Shown here piece by piece: positions 32,921-41,709 of a DNA stretch of 64,000 bases; position 1 is the first letter of the stretch; each line of letters starts with the position of its first letter. Source of the stretch: Streptomyces scabiei 87.22. GTDB taxonomy: Bacteria; Actinomycetota; Actinomycetes; Streptomycetales; Streptomycetaceae. The stretch is from the NCBI RefSeq assembly GCF_000091305.1, contig NC_013929.1:9920001-9984000 (forward strand). The letters run 5' to 3'. The notes beneath the pieces are model-generated. The model saw only the letters and a list, made by a program, of their open reading frames with translations, ran no database searches and was not told where the DNA came from. A program made the position numbers and the translations under genes.

Positions 32921-33696
32921 GTCAGGACCTCCCGGCACGCACTGCCGGGCGGCGTCGAGGCGTCCGGGACATGGAGGCGGAAGCCGACCCGGCGCACGGT
33001 CTCGATCCAGGCAGGATCGCCCAGCTTCCGGCGCAGGGCGGCCACATGCACGTCCAGCGTCTTGGTGGGGCCGAAGAAGTGCGGGTCCCACACCTGGTCG
33101 ACGATCTGCTGGCGTGAGCAGACCGCCCCCGGGTCCAGGGCGAGATGGGCCAGCAGGTCGAATTCCTTCGGTGCCAGGGCGATGGGAGCCTCCTGGAGGT
33201 GGACCTGGCGGGTGCGGCGGTCGATGACCAGCGGCCCCACCGCCTGCGGTGCGTCCGCGGGCCGGGAGTCCGTGCCACCGGGCGGCTCACCGGGCCGACC
33301 CGCTTCGGCCGCCCCGCCGGTACCGTCGGCACCCGTCGCGGTCCGGGGGCGGGCCCGGCGGGTGACCGCCCGGATGCGGGCGACCAGCTCGCGGACGCCG
33401 AACGGCTTGGCCATGTAGTCGTCCGCGCCCAGTTCCAGGCCCAGCACCCGGTCGACCTCCTCGCCCCGGGCCGTGATCATGATGATGGGTACGTCCGAGC
33501 GCAGGCGCAGGGCCCGGCACACGTCGATGCCGTCCATGTCCGGCAGGCCCAGGTCGAGCAGCACCATCTCCGGCTCGGCCGCGACCAGCGCCGCCGAGCC
33601 GGTGCGTGCCCGCTCGACGGTGTACCCGTAGCGGGCCAGGCCCTCGGCCAGCGGACCGGCGATCCGTTCGTCGTCTTCGATGAGCAGCACCCGCAT
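32917..33696 (-). CDS. OmpR/PhoB-family response regulator
   Basis: A 259-aa regulator. The receiver (1-115) has the acidic pair EDD, phospho-acceptor Asp in LLDLGLPDMDG, the conserved Thr in MITARG and Lys in YMAKPFG. A Gly/Pro/Ala-rich linker of about 40 residues follows, longer than usual. The winged helix (about 160-250) has IALAPKEFDLLAHLALDPG and TLDVHVAALRRKLGD. The ATG giving MRVLLIEDDE is chosen over longer reading. It pairs with the downstream kinase. Confidence 0.93.
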   Translation of the reverse strand: MRVLLIEDDERIAGPLAEGLARYGYTVERARTGSAALVAAEPEMVLLDLGLPDMDGIDVCRALRLRSDVPIIMITARGEEVDRVLGLELGADDYMAKPFGVRELVARIRAVTRRARPRTATGADGTGGAAEAGRPGEPPGGTDSRPADAPQAVGPLVIDRRTRQVHLQEAPIALAPKEFDLLAHLALDPGAVCSRQQIVDQVWDPHFFGPTKTLDVHVAALRRKLGDPAWIETVRRVGFRLHVPDASTPPGSACREVLT

Positions 33697-33832
33697 GGCG
33701 TCCGGCTCACACCCCCACCGCTCCGCAGTCATGATCACACCAACCCGTCCCGTCTTCCGGACAGCCCTTGGTACGCGTCCGGGGAGAGGCCCGCTCAACG
33801 ACGGGCGGGCCGGACCCGTCCGCCGCAGACTT

Positions 33833-33864
33833 CCGCGTCACCGCGTCACCGCGTCACCGCGTCG
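33833..33864. repeat. Tandem 8-bp repeats upstream of the response regulator
   Basis: Three exact copies of CCGCGTCA and a fourth with one change (CCGCGTCG) run head to tail. They lie between the PepSY lipoprotein stop and the response-regulator start. They could be binding sites or a slippage-prone microsatellite; the 8-bp period does not match the helical turn. Confidence 0.7.
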
Positions 33865-33893
33865 GCGCGCCCGGCCCTGACCCACCGGCAGGG

Positions 33894-34319
33894 TCAGCCC
33901 TCGTCCCCGTCCTCGTCCGCGCCCTCGTCCTTGGTCTTGACGACCTCGTACGTCTTCGGGTCCAGGTAGACCTCCACCTCGCTGCCGTCGGCCTTCTTGA
34001 TCTCCACCGCGTACAGGCCCGGATTCTCGGCGTCCTCCTCGGACTTGACCACCGTGCCGGGGAAGGCGGCCAGCGCCGCGGCCTCGGCCTTCTGCTTGGC
34101 CTCCCCGGACAGAGGGGTCTCGACCTCGTCCCCGCCCTCCTCCTGCTCGGCCTGCGCATCGCCCCCTGCGGCCTGGGTGTCGCTGCCGGCCTGGCCGGCG
34201 GCCGCGCTGTTGGAGGTCGTGGCGGAATCGCCGGAGTCCGAGCCGCCGCAGGCGACCAGCCCCACCATCAGGGCGGCGACGGAAACGGCGGTGGCCAGGG
34301 CACGCCGGGAAGCGTTCAT
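33894..34319 (-). CDS. PepSY-domain lipoprotein
   Basis: A 141-aa secreted lipoprotein. The signal peptide ends in lipobox MVGLVAC (Cys about residue 24). A low-complexity Ser/Ala/Gly/Gln/Glu linker covers residues 25-68. One PepSY domain follows (AKQKAEAAALAAFPG to YLDPKTYEVVKTK). PepSY domains are thought to inhibit proteases or sense the envelope. It lies about 200 bp upstream of the two-component pair on the same strand, so it may share its signal or regulation. Confidence 0.85.
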   Translation of the reverse strand: MNASRRALATAVSVAALMVGLVACGGSDSGDSATTSNSAAAGQAGSDTQAAGGDAQAEQEEGGDEVETPLSGEAKQKAEAAALAAFPGTVVKSEEDAENPGLYAVEIKKADGSEVEVYLDPKTYEVVKTKDEGADEDGDEG

Positions 34320-34490
34320 GACGGGGTTCTCCAGAGGAGTCGGGGACGTCGTACGGCAAGGACAGCGGCGGAAGACCGCGGGTCCCGGCCGATTCGGGGA
34401 CGTCAACGACCCTAGGAACAGGCAGGCAAGCAGGAGGCCAGAGAGCGGCCAGGAAACCGACAGGAAACGACCAACCTTCAAGGGCCGGTG

Positions 34491-34904
34491 ATGCGGAATG
34501 ATCGATGCATGCTGATCGAACTGGTGAAGGTCGCGACGTTTCCGGGCACGCCGTTGCTGGCCCAGGTCCGAACCGGTTTCGGGCACACCGGAGTTCGCTG
34601 GTGTGGGGACCGGGCAGCGGAACCCGGCGCGTACCACGTCGAGTGGAGCATCGACGAGGACATCGTCTGGGGGCGGAACGCCAAGCCGGCCGCCGGTGTC
34701 GGTCCCGGGCTCCGGACCGGCGGGCACTGCGTCGTGTTACGAGGGCGGTTGATGCTCAAGGAGGACGGTGCCGCTCTGCTGGACCTGGACGGCTCCACGG
34801 TGTTGTTGGACCTCGTCGAGCCGCTGCCCGACGGTGTTGCCGGTTCCTGGGTCGAACTCTTCATCGACCGCAACAACGTCGCGCTCCACCCCTACGAACT
34901 CTGA
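34491..34904 (+). CDS. Hypothetical protein
   Basis: A 137-aa soluble protein that I do not recognise. It is rich in beta-strand-like stretches (ELVKVATFPGTPLLAQVRTGFG, VVLRGRLMLKEDG, WVELFIDRNNVALHPYEL) and lacks a signal peptide. The ATG at 34491 lies 8 bases after AAGGG; an inner ATG at 34509 is possible. It stands alone between two opposite-strand genes. Confidence 0.6.
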   Translation: MRNDRCMLIELVKVATFPGTPLLAQVRTGFGHTGVRWCGDRAAEPGAYHVEWSIDEDIVWGRNAKPAAGVGPGLRTGGHCVVLRGRLMLKEDGAALLDLDGSTVLLDLVEPLPDGVAGSWVELFIDRNNVALHPYEL

Positions 34905-34941
34905 CGACAGGTCGGTTTCCGGCTGGGTGAGCTTCGGAAGG

Positions 34942-35322
34942 TCACCGCACCCGCTCGATCCATTCCCGTACGGCGGGAGCGGTCTCCATGCGGGAGGCGA
35001 TGTCCGTTTTCGCTGCCGCGTCCAGGGTCTCCGACAGCGCGTGGAACGTGGCGGGCAGCACGTCGAGCAGGCTCAACACCTCCTCGCCGGTGCGGACCGT
35101 GAGCAACAGCCGGCACCTCCATTGCGGTGACACCTCCGGCCGGTGAGAGAGCCGATGCTCCATCATCGGGAACAGGTAGTGCACCGCCGCGGCCCCGGTG
35201 TGTTCCCGCAGCCAGTCGACCGGCAGTCGCTGGCTGAACTCCGCCCGCGCCGCTTCCTCTTCCAGCAGCAGGAGCCGCTCGGTGTCGATGGCCCGGATCG
35301 TCCGTGGTAGCGCTGCTGTCAT
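34942..35322 (-). CDS. Hypothetical protein
   Basis: A 126-aa soluble protein of unknown family, mostly helical by pattern (TERLLLLEEEAARAEFSQRLP, TFHALSETLDAAAKTDIASRME). No signal peptide or motif was recognised. It converges with the preceding hypothetical gene across 37 bp. Confidence 0.6.
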   Translation of the reverse strand: MTAALPRTIRAIDTERLLLLEEEAARAEFSQRLPVDWLREHTGAAAVHYLFPMMEHRLSHRPEVSPQWRCRLLLTVRTGEEVLSLLDVLPATFHALSETLDAAAKTDIASRMETAPAVREWIERVR

Positions 35323-35405
35323 GCCGGGATCATGCCATCGGGTACGGCGTCGGGGTCGCCTTGCCCCGGTGGCCGGGACCACGGTTGTCACCGGCCGTGC
35401 TGCCC

Positions 35406-36485
35406 TCACGTCGAGTCACGGACGACCAGGTGCGCGCCCAGGGTCACCTTGCGCTCGGGAACGGCGACACCGTGGAGCTGGGCGAGCAGGAGGCGGGCGG
35501 CGCGGCGGCCCATGTCCTCGACGGGCCGATGGACCGCGGTGAGTCGAGGTTCGGTCTCCGGGCTCTCCCCGTGGTCGCGGAAGCCGATGAGCGCGACGTC
35601 GTCCGGAACCTTGAGTCCCGCGGCACCCAGGGCAGCCAGCGCACCGGCCGAGATCGCGTCGCCGGTGGCGAACACGGCGTCGATGTCCCCGCCGCGAGCC
35701 AGGAGTTCCCGCATCGCGGCGGCTCCGGAGTCCCGGGTGAGGCCGCCGTGGGCAATCTCGGCATGCGCATGGCCCGCTTCGGCCAGGACGGCGTCGAAGC
35801 CTCTTCGGCGGACCGTGTCGGCCCGCAGACCCAAGGGTCCCGTGATGACGGCGAAGTCTCTGCGGCCACGCCGCAGCAGGTGCTCGGCAGCGCACCGGCC
35901 CCCGCCCTCGTCGTCGAAGCCCACCGAGTACCGGGCTGCGGAGTCGGCCGGCGCCGCGATCGCCACGGTGGGAACGCCCACCGCTTCCAGCCGACCGGGC
36001 AGCGGGTCGTCACCGCGCGGCGAGGCAAGGAGGACACCGTCGATGTGACCCGCCGTGAGAAAGGTCCCGAGTCGCGCGTGCTCCCGCTCGGACCGGGCGA
36101 CGGCCGACAGCAGCTGGATCCCGCCTGCGGCCAGTTCGGCCGTGGCCCCTTGCACCAGCAGTGCGGAGAACGGGTCCTCCCAGGACCGGAGGCCCTCCGT
36201 CGACGACACCACGAACGCACAGGTGTCGGTGCGCCGCCGGACCAGGGCGCGGGCGGCCTGGTTGGGTACGTAGCCCAGCTCACGGACGGCCTCCATGACG
36301 GCGGTGCGGGCGGCCGGGCTGACGTTGCCGGAGCCGTTGATCACGCGCGAGGCCGTTCCTCTGCCGACTCCGGCGAGTGTGGCGACCGACTCCAGGGTCG
36401 GCCTGCGTAGTGGCTGGGTCTGCGGGTCTTCGATCACGAGCCGATCCGTACTGGGTTGACCAAGGGTGCGTGGTGTGGGGGGCAT
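35406..36485 (-). CDS. LacI-family transcriptional regulator
   Basis: A 359-aa LacI repressor. The HTH (about residues 30-52) reads TLESVATLAGVGRGTASRVINGSGNVS, with the hinge helix VPNQAARALV. The periplasmic-binding-like sensor contains VDGVLLASPRGDDPL-type strands and DVALIGFRD near the end. It lies 40 bp after the cNMP/CBS/DUF294 gene on the same strand and may be co-transcribed. No sugar operon adjoins directly, so its target is unclear. Confidence 0.92.
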   Translation of the reverse strand: MPPTPRTLGQPSTDRLVIEDPQTQPLRRPTLESVATLAGVGRGTASRVINGSGNVSPAARTAVMEAVRELGYVPNQAARALVRRRTDTCAFVVSSTEGLRSWEDPFSALLVQGATAELAAGGIQLLSAVARSEREHARLGTFLTAGHIDGVLLASPRGDDPLPGRLEAVGVPTVAIAAPADSAARYSVGFDDEGGGRCAAEHLLRRGRRDFAVITGPLGLRADTVRRRGFDAVLAEAGHAHAEIAHGGLTRDSGAAAMRELLARGGDIDAVFATGDAISAGALAALGAAGLKVPDDVALIGFRDHGESPETEPRLTAVHRPVEDMGRRAARLLLAQLHGVAVPERKVTLGAHLVVRDST

Positions 36486-36525
36486 GACGTAGGTCAGGGG
36501 GAGAGGTCACCGTCACGGCGGACCC

Positions 36526-38355
36526 TCATCGCAGACGGGACTTCCACTCGCCGTCGACGCGGTTCTGCACCGAGGCGATCACCCGGAAGGACTCCCGCAG
36601 ATGGCGGCGGGTGAGCGTGTCCAGTTCCTTGGGAGCGATCCAGGTCGACGCGGTGCCGCCGCCGCGGATGGCGGCGACCTCTCGCTCGATGGCAAGCTCG
36701 TAGATGTCGGTGAACGCACCGATCAGGGTCTCGGCCTCTTCGTCGGTCAGCATGCCGTTCGCGGCACCGCGGCGCAGCCGGTCGGGCGTGGTGCCGTGGA
36801 CGTCGCCGCTGACCATGGCGAGCCAGCGGGCCAGTGACGTGACGGGTCGAAGCCCGCCGGCCTTCAGGTCGAGTCCGCCGCGGTGCTCCCCCGAGGACTC
36901 GACGACGAAGTCGCGCACGAACCCGGTGGGAGGCTTTGTGGCGAGGGTGAAGCGCAGCAGGGCACTGAGGAACTCGGTGCTGCGGGTGGTCCGGCGGATC
37001 GTGTCCGTGACGCTGCGGCCGAGCGTGATGGCGGTGATCGGCCGGCTGTCGGCGACCATGGAGGAGAGCAGGAGCGCGCCCTCCTGGGTGGGATGGGTGA
37101 TCCATCCCTGCGCGGCCTTGGTCCAGGAGGCGCGGGACCGGCTGAACAGCGGGTTGTCCGCGTTCGCGCCGTCCGGGCACCGCCGCAGTCCGCAGACTTC
37201 CATCGCGTCCAGGACCTTGGCCGCCTGCGCGCGGATGGCGGCGGACGAGGGCGGGTCCTCGGTGGGCAGGAGCAGGGTGTCCCACATCAGACCGGTGTCC
37301 ACGTCCGAGCCCGGCAGTGGTTCGCGACGGGCCGAGGAGCCCAGCACCAGCCAGGACGTCCCACCCGCGACGGGAAAGGCGTCGGTGGCGGTCAGGGCCA
37401 GCAGACGGTGCAGTACGGCGTCGGTGACGGCGGCGAGGAGCGCGCCGATGTGGGCGGCGGGGACGTTGTTGTCGTGCAGTTCGACTGCGGTGGCGGGGAT
37501 GAGGGAACACGCCTCGGCGAGTTCGGGGATGGTCGTCGCCGACTCGATCGCCGAACGGATGACGAGCGGATCGCGAACCTCCACCGACGCGAGGTCGATG
37601 GCTCGGACGACGCCGGCGGGGCGCCCGTTGTCGTCGGTGACGACGAGATGGTGGACGCCGGACTCCACCATCTGGACGAAGGCCGTGGCGAGCGGGGTCC
37701 GCGCGTCCACCATGACCACCGGACGCGTGGCGAGCTCACGGGCGGGTGCGCCGGTCGTGAGGAGCCCGGTGGCCACCTTCCTGCGGAAGTCCTGGTCGGT
37801 GATGATGCCCAGTCCCTCGTGCAGCCGTACGAGGGCGCAGGACTGGTCGGCGTCGCTGATGGCGACGGCCACGTCCCGGACCGGTGTGCTGTGGCTGCAC
37901 CAGACGACGGGCCGCATGAACTGGCTGACCGGTGCCCGGCTCTGGCCGAGCAGACCGTCGCGGGTGAGCCGTTGCCGGGAGATCATGGTCCCGAAGTGGG
38001 CGAACCGCAGTCGTTCGGGCTGGGAGACCAGGGTCCTGGGGTCGGGGATGCGGTAGCAGAGCGTGTCCTCGGCGGCCCGGACCGACAGGGCCGGGGACAG
38101 TCCGGTCAGCACCGAGATGTGACCGAAGGTGTCGCCGGTGCCGAGCAGGTCGACGGTCCGGCCCCGGTCGAGGACCTCCACCGCGCCGCTGCGCACCACG
38201 TAGACGTGGTCCAGCGCCGGGGCGCCCTCGGCCACGATCATCGTGCCCTCGGAGAAGTACTCGACCTGGATGCTGCGTGCGAGTGCCGCCAGGTCCTTGG
38301 CGTCGAGATCGTCGAACGGGGCCTGGGCTCCGAGGAAATCGGTGAACTCCTGCAT
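36526..38355 (-). CDS. cNMP-binding/CBS/DUF294 nucleotidyltransferase-like signalling protein
   Basis: A 609-aa cytoplasmic protein. A cyclic-nucleotide-binding domain (1-120) contains VYVVRSGAVEVLDRG and GDTFGHISVLTG. Two CBS motifs follow (about 150-270), with HLVVTDDNGRPAGVV. A GlnD-like nucleotidyltransferase core (about 335-360) has GSSARREPLPGSDVDTGL, and a helical substrate-binding domain closes it. In many genomes this architecture sits beside a DnaQ-like exonuclease gene; here the candidate partner is at 54071-54718. It is 26 bp behind the proline-racemase-family gene, so probably in the same transcript. The exact signal is unknown. Confidence 0.88.
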   Translation of the reverse strand: MQEFTDFLGAQAPFDDLDAKDLAALARSIQVEYFSEGTMIVAEGAPALDHVYVVRSGAVEVLDRGRTVDLLGTGDTFGHISVLTGLSPALSVRAAEDTLCYRIPDPRTLVSQPERLRFAHFGTMISRQRLTRDGLLGQSRAPVSQFMRPVVWCSHSTPVRDVAVAISDADQSCALVRLHEGLGIITDQDFRRKVATGLLTTGAPARELATRPVVMVDARTPLATAFVQMVESGVHHLVVTDDNGRPAGVVRAIDLASVEVRDPLVIRSAIESATTIPELAEACSLIPATAVELHDNNVPAAHIGALLAAVTDAVLHRLLALTATDAFPVAGGTSWLVLGSSARREPLPGSDVDTGLMWDTLLLPTEDPPSSAAIRAQAAKVLDAMEVCGLRRCPDGANADNPLFSRSRASWTKAAQGWITHPTQEGALLLSSMVADSRPITAITLGRSVTDTIRRTTRSTEFLSALLRFTLATKPPTGFVRDFVVESSGEHRGGLDLKAGGLRPVTSLARWLAMVSGDVHGTTPDRLRRGAANGMLTDEEAETLIGAFTDIYELAIEREVAAIRGGGTASTWIAPKELDTLTRRHLRESFRVIASVQNRVDGEWKSRLR

Positions 38356-38381
38356 GGGGGTCTCTCAGGATCGGGCGCGCG

Positions 38382-39416
38382 TCAGAGGGTGGTGAGCCAG
38401 GTGTCGGACAGGGTGTAGCCGGCGGGGAACGGGTCGCTCGGGTCGTAGCCGACCTGGCACAGTTCGGTGATCCACGCCTGTCCCGTCACGCTCGGGACGA
38501 CCGCCGGGACGTCGCCGACCCGGGTGAGTTCTTCGATCCTGCTGGAGAAGCGGGTGCCGATGACCGACTCGTGGACGAAGGTCTCCCCGGCCCTGATCTG
38601 GCCGCGCCGGTGCATGACGGCCAGCCGTGCGCTGGTCCCGGTGCCGCACGGGGATCGGTCGAGGCGGCCCGGCGAGACCACCACGGCGTTGCGTGAGGTG
38701 AGGACGTCGTCCTCATGGCGCAGGGGTCCCGCGAACTCGGTCTGGGTGATGCCGGCGTACTCCGGGTGCTCGGGGTGGACGGCCGGGAGCTGTTCGGCCG
38801 CTGCCTCCTTGATCTTCTGGCCGGTGACGCAGAGGTCGCGGCCCTCGTCCGGGGTGAGCCCGAAGCCGAGTGACGGCGCGTCGGCGATGACGTAGGCCAT
38901 GCCGCCCCAGGCCACGTCGACGGTCAGGGTGCCCAGGCCGGGCACCTCCACCTTCGCGTCGAGGTGGTACACGAAGGCGGGCTGGTTGGTGAAGCGGACG
39001 CCGGTGACCTTGCCGTCCTTGCACGCGCAGCGCAGCCGGATGAGACCGGCCGGCGACTCCAGGACCACGTCGGTGTACGGCTCCCGCATGGGGAGCATGC
39101 CGGTCTCCAGCAGCACGGTCGCCGTACAGATGGTGTTGCTGCCCGACATGGCCGGATACTCGGTGGACTCGGCGATCACATAACCGAGTTGGGCCTCGGG
39201 GTGGTTGGACGGCAGCACGATGTTCGCGCTGTGCACGACGCCGCCTCGGGGTTCGAAGAGGAGCAGTTTGCGGATGTCGTCGAGGTGCTCCTCGAGGTAG
39301 CGCTTCTTGTCGAACATGGTCTCGCCCGGGACGTCGCCGACGCCCCCTGTGACGACCTTGCCGATCTCACCGGCGGCGTGGCATTCGACCACGTTCAGGA
39401 CCTTGCTCCAGCGCAT
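38382..39416 (-). CDS. Proline racemase-family enzyme (4-hydroxyproline epimerase or trans-3-hydroxyproline dehydratase)
   Basis: A 344-aa member of the proline racemase superfamily. The two active-site positions are Ser91 (AMSGSNTIC, where true racemases have Cys in MCGHG) and Cys257 (DRSPCGTGT). Published work on the superfamily links Ser/Cys pairs to 4-hydroxyproline 2-epimerase and/or trans-3-hydroxyproline dehydratase rather than proline racemase. The regulon also contains a DapA-like and a semialdehyde-dehydrogenase-like gene, which fits hydroxyproline breakdown. It lies 104 bp after the GMC small-subunit gene. Confidence 0.85.
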   Translation of the reverse strand: MRWSKVLNVVECHAAGEIGKVVTGGVGDVPGETMFDKKRYLEEHLDDIRKLLLFEPRGGVVHSANIVLPSNHPEAQLGYVIAESTEYPAMSGSNTICTATVLLETGMLPMREPYTDVVLESPAGLIRLRCACKDGKVTGVRFTNQPAFVYHLDAKVEVPGLGTLTVDVAWGGMAYVIADAPSLGFGLTPDEGRDLCVTGQKIKEAAAEQLPAVHPEHPEYAGITQTEFAGPLRHEDDVLTSRNAVVVSPGRLDRSPCGTGTSARLAVMHRRGQIRAGETFVHESVIGTRFSSRIEELTRVGDVPAVVPSVTGQAWITELCQVGYDPSDPFPAGYTLSDTWLTTL

Positions 39417-39520
39417 GGGGACTCCTCACGCGGCGCGGTGGCCGCGTCGTGCTTCGTTGGCGTTCGGGGAGGTGTGGAGGACGGTGAACGGGGTCCACCG
39501 GGTGGGACTCCAGGGGCGGG

Positions 39521-40015
39521 TCACCCGGGAGCCGGCGTGTAGAAGTGGCCGCGTTCGAGAACCGGGTCGAGGATGCCGTCGGAGATCTGGTCGACGGCCT
39601 CCTCCAGACGGGGCACGTCACGCTTCTGGCCGGGATAGCCGACGGCGGCCTTCACCTCGGGGACCATCAGCCAGGCGCCGGCGACGACGGCCGACAGCAC
39701 GGCGAACACCGGCGGTTCCTCGGCGTGCAGGCGGCGCAGGGCGGCGTCGAGGAGGGCCGGGGGCAGGCCCTCCAGCGCGGCGACCGTCCCCGTGAGCAGG
39801 TCGAAGGAGTCCGCCCGGGCGTCCACGGCGCGGTGCAGCCAGACGTCGTACTCCGCGGCCCGGGTGGCGGCGGGGTCGGTGTCGGTCTCCGGGATCAGTA
39901 CGTCGGCCACGGCGCGCAGGGTGGCCAGCTCCACGTCCGTGACCGGCCGTGGAGCCCGGAACCTCGCCGGGACGGACAGGCGCGGGGGCTGTGGTGAGGA
40001 GGTCGGAGGAGTCAC
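39521..40015 (-). CDS. Gluconate 2-dehydrogenase subunit 3-like protein
   Basis: A 164-aa protein of the small-subunit family that accompanies GMC dehydrogenases. The segment LATLRAVADVLIPETDTDPAA is the family signature. It starts with GTG overlapping the GMC stop (GTGA), so the two are coupled. No twin-arginine signal is visible, unlike many homologues. It probably assists assembly or export of the GMC partner. Confidence 0.8.
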   Translation of the reverse strand: MTPPTSSPQPPRLSVPARFRAPRPVTDVELATLRAVADVLIPETDTDPAATRAAEYDVWLHRAVDARADSFDLLTGTVAALEGLPPALLDAALRRLHAEEPPVFAVLSAVVAGAWLMVPEVKAAVGYPGQKRDVPRLEEAVDQISDGILDPVLERGHFYTPAPG

Positions 40016-41634
40016 AGCGTCACCTTCTGATCGGAGGCGGTGTCGGCGATGTTCTCGGCCACGCGGAGGGCGAGTGCCGCGATCGTGCAGGTCGGGTTCG
40101 CCGAGCCGCTCGTGACGAAGATGCTGCCGTCCGCGAGGAAGAGGTTCGGTACGTCGTGAGCGCGGCCGTGGGAGTCGACGACCGAGGTGGCCGGGTCGTT
40201 GCCCATGCGCGCCGTGCCGAGCAGGTGCCCCGGCTGGTCGACCCAGAGTTCGACGGCGAAGGTCCGCTCGGCCCCGGACGCCGCGTGGGCCTCCTCCATG
40301 CGGGCGACCGAGAACTTGAGGATCTTGCGGGTGTTCTCGCTGATCCGGTAGTTGATCTTCGGCGCGGGGATTCCGTGCGCGTCGGTCCGGTCGGGGGAGA
40401 GGGTGACCTGGTTGGCCTCGTCCGGCAGGTCCTCGGTGTTGGCGGCCCACAGGATGCCCCCGGCATGGGAGCGCGCCATGCGGTGGATCGCCGGACCCCA
40501 CAACTCGTCGTACGGCAGCGAGCGTTGGGTCTCCAGGGCGGTGAGCGGCCCGGGGGTGGGCAGCGCGTGCATCTTGCTGCCCCGGACGAAGTCGTGCTTG
40601 GGGTTGGTGTCGTAGAACTCCATCGAGTGGATGAGCTGCCCGGCGGGTCCGCGCCAGCTCTCCAGGTCCTCGTCGTAGAAGCCCGTGACGGAGCAGTTGG
40701 GGTGCAGCATCAGGTTCTTGCCGACGAGGCCGGAGGAGTTGGCCAGGCCGTCGGGGTGCTGGGCGGAGGCGGAGAGCAGGAGCAGGCGCGGGGTGCCGAT
40801 GCCGTTGGCGCAGACGACGACCGCGTGGGCGAGCTGTCGGTGTTCGACGCCTTCGCGGTCGATCCACAGGGCGCCCTCGGCGCGGCCGTCCTTGCCGGTG
40901 AGGATCCGGCTGACTCGGGCGCCGGTGACCAGGGTCGCCCCGGAGCGCAGGGCGTGCGGCCAGAAGGCGATGTCGGCGGAGGCCTTGGAGCTCTCCGGAC
41001 AGCCCCACTCGCAGGTGCCCCAACGGGCGCACTGGGACAGCTCCTTGAACTTCTGGCTCGGGATCGCGTTGGTGCCCGGCCACCAGTGCCGGCCCAGCGC
41101 GTTCATGCCCGCGGCCGCCCGGCGGCCCGCCTTGCCCAGGGGGTGCGGGGGCAGCGGGTAGTCGAGTCCCTCCGGGTAGGCGGGATCGCCGCCGAGGCCG
41201 GAGACGCCGATGAACCGGTCCATCCGGTCGTAGTACGGGGCGAGGTCGGCGTAGGAGATGGGCCAGTCGTCGCACACGCCGTCGAGGCTGCGGACGGCGA
41301 AGTCGGACGGCAGCAGACGCGGCCACTCGGCGCCGTAGAAGAGGCTGGAGCCGCCGACCGCGTTGTACATGATCGGCGCCATGTCCGAGTCGGACAGGTC
41401 CAGCGGGTAGTCCGCCGGCAGGTTGCGGACGTTCGGGTCGTGGGCCCACTGGTTCTGGATCAGCAGCTCCCACTCGGGGTGGTTGACCGGGTAGTCCGTC
41501 GGGTTGACCCAGTCGCCCTGCTCCAGGCAGACCACGCGGAAACCGCGCGCGGCCAGCGTGTGCGCGATGACCCCGCCGGAGGGCCCGGAGCCGATGACGA
41601 GAACGTCGGCCACGTCGCTCGGTGCTGAGACCAT
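40012..41634 (-). CDS. GMC oxidoreductase, gluconate 2-dehydrogenase/FAD-GDH large-subunit-like
   Basis: A 540-aa GMC flavoprotein. FAD motif VLVIGSGPSGGVIAHTLAARG is near the N-terminus, and NAVGGSSLFYGAEWPRLLPSDF follows. The late GHLLGTARMGNDP and GSANPTCTIAALALRVAENI hold the catalytic His and Asn. The insert CARWGTCEWGCPESSK (near residue 200) has three Cys in the region where related dehydrogenases bind an Fe-S cluster. It should oxidise a sugar, polyol or hydroxy-acid and pass electrons to a carrier. An AGAGGAG site fixes the ATG. The operator GATTGTCGAC lies 20 bases upstream. Confidence 0.87.
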   Translation of the reverse strand: MVSAPSDVADVLVIGSGPSGGVIAHTLAARGFRVVCLEQGDWVNPTDYPVNHPEWELLIQNQWAHDPNVRNLPADYPLDLSDSDMAPIMYNAVGGSSLFYGAEWPRLLPSDFAVRSLDGVCDDWPISYADLAPYYDRMDRFIGVSGLGGDPAYPEGLDYPLPPHPLGKAGRRAAAGMNALGRHWWPGTNAIPSQKFKELSQCARWGTCEWGCPESSKASADIAFWPHALRSGATLVTGARVSRILTGKDGRAEGALWIDREGVEHRQLAHAVVVCANGIGTPRLLLLSASAQHPDGLANSSGLVGKNLMLHPNCSVTGFYDEDLESWRGPAGQLIHSMEFYDTNPKHDFVRGSKMHALPTPGPLTALETQRSLPYDELWGPAIHRMARSHAGGILWAANTEDLPDEANQVTLSPDRTDAHGIPAPKINYRISENTRKILKFSVARMEEAHAASGAERTFAVELWVDQPGHLLGTARMGNDPATSVVDSHGRAHDVPNLFLADGSIFVTSGSANPTCTIAALALRVAENIADTASDQKVTL

Positions 41635-41653
41635 GCGGTCCACTCCTCTTGTC

Positions 41654-41665
41654 GATTGTCGACTG
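41654..41665. promoter_or_regulatory. GntR-type operator before the GMC operon
   Basis: GATTGTCGACTG, a copy of the motif shared by five promoters in this window. The core TTGTCGACnn matches the TNGTNNACNA palindrome of FadR-type GntR sites. It lies 20 bases from the GMC start codon, where binding would block transcription or early elongation. Confidence 0.8.
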
Positions 41666-41709
41666 TTTTCAATCATGTGATGGGTGACGGGGGAAGTCAA
41701 CGACGACCG

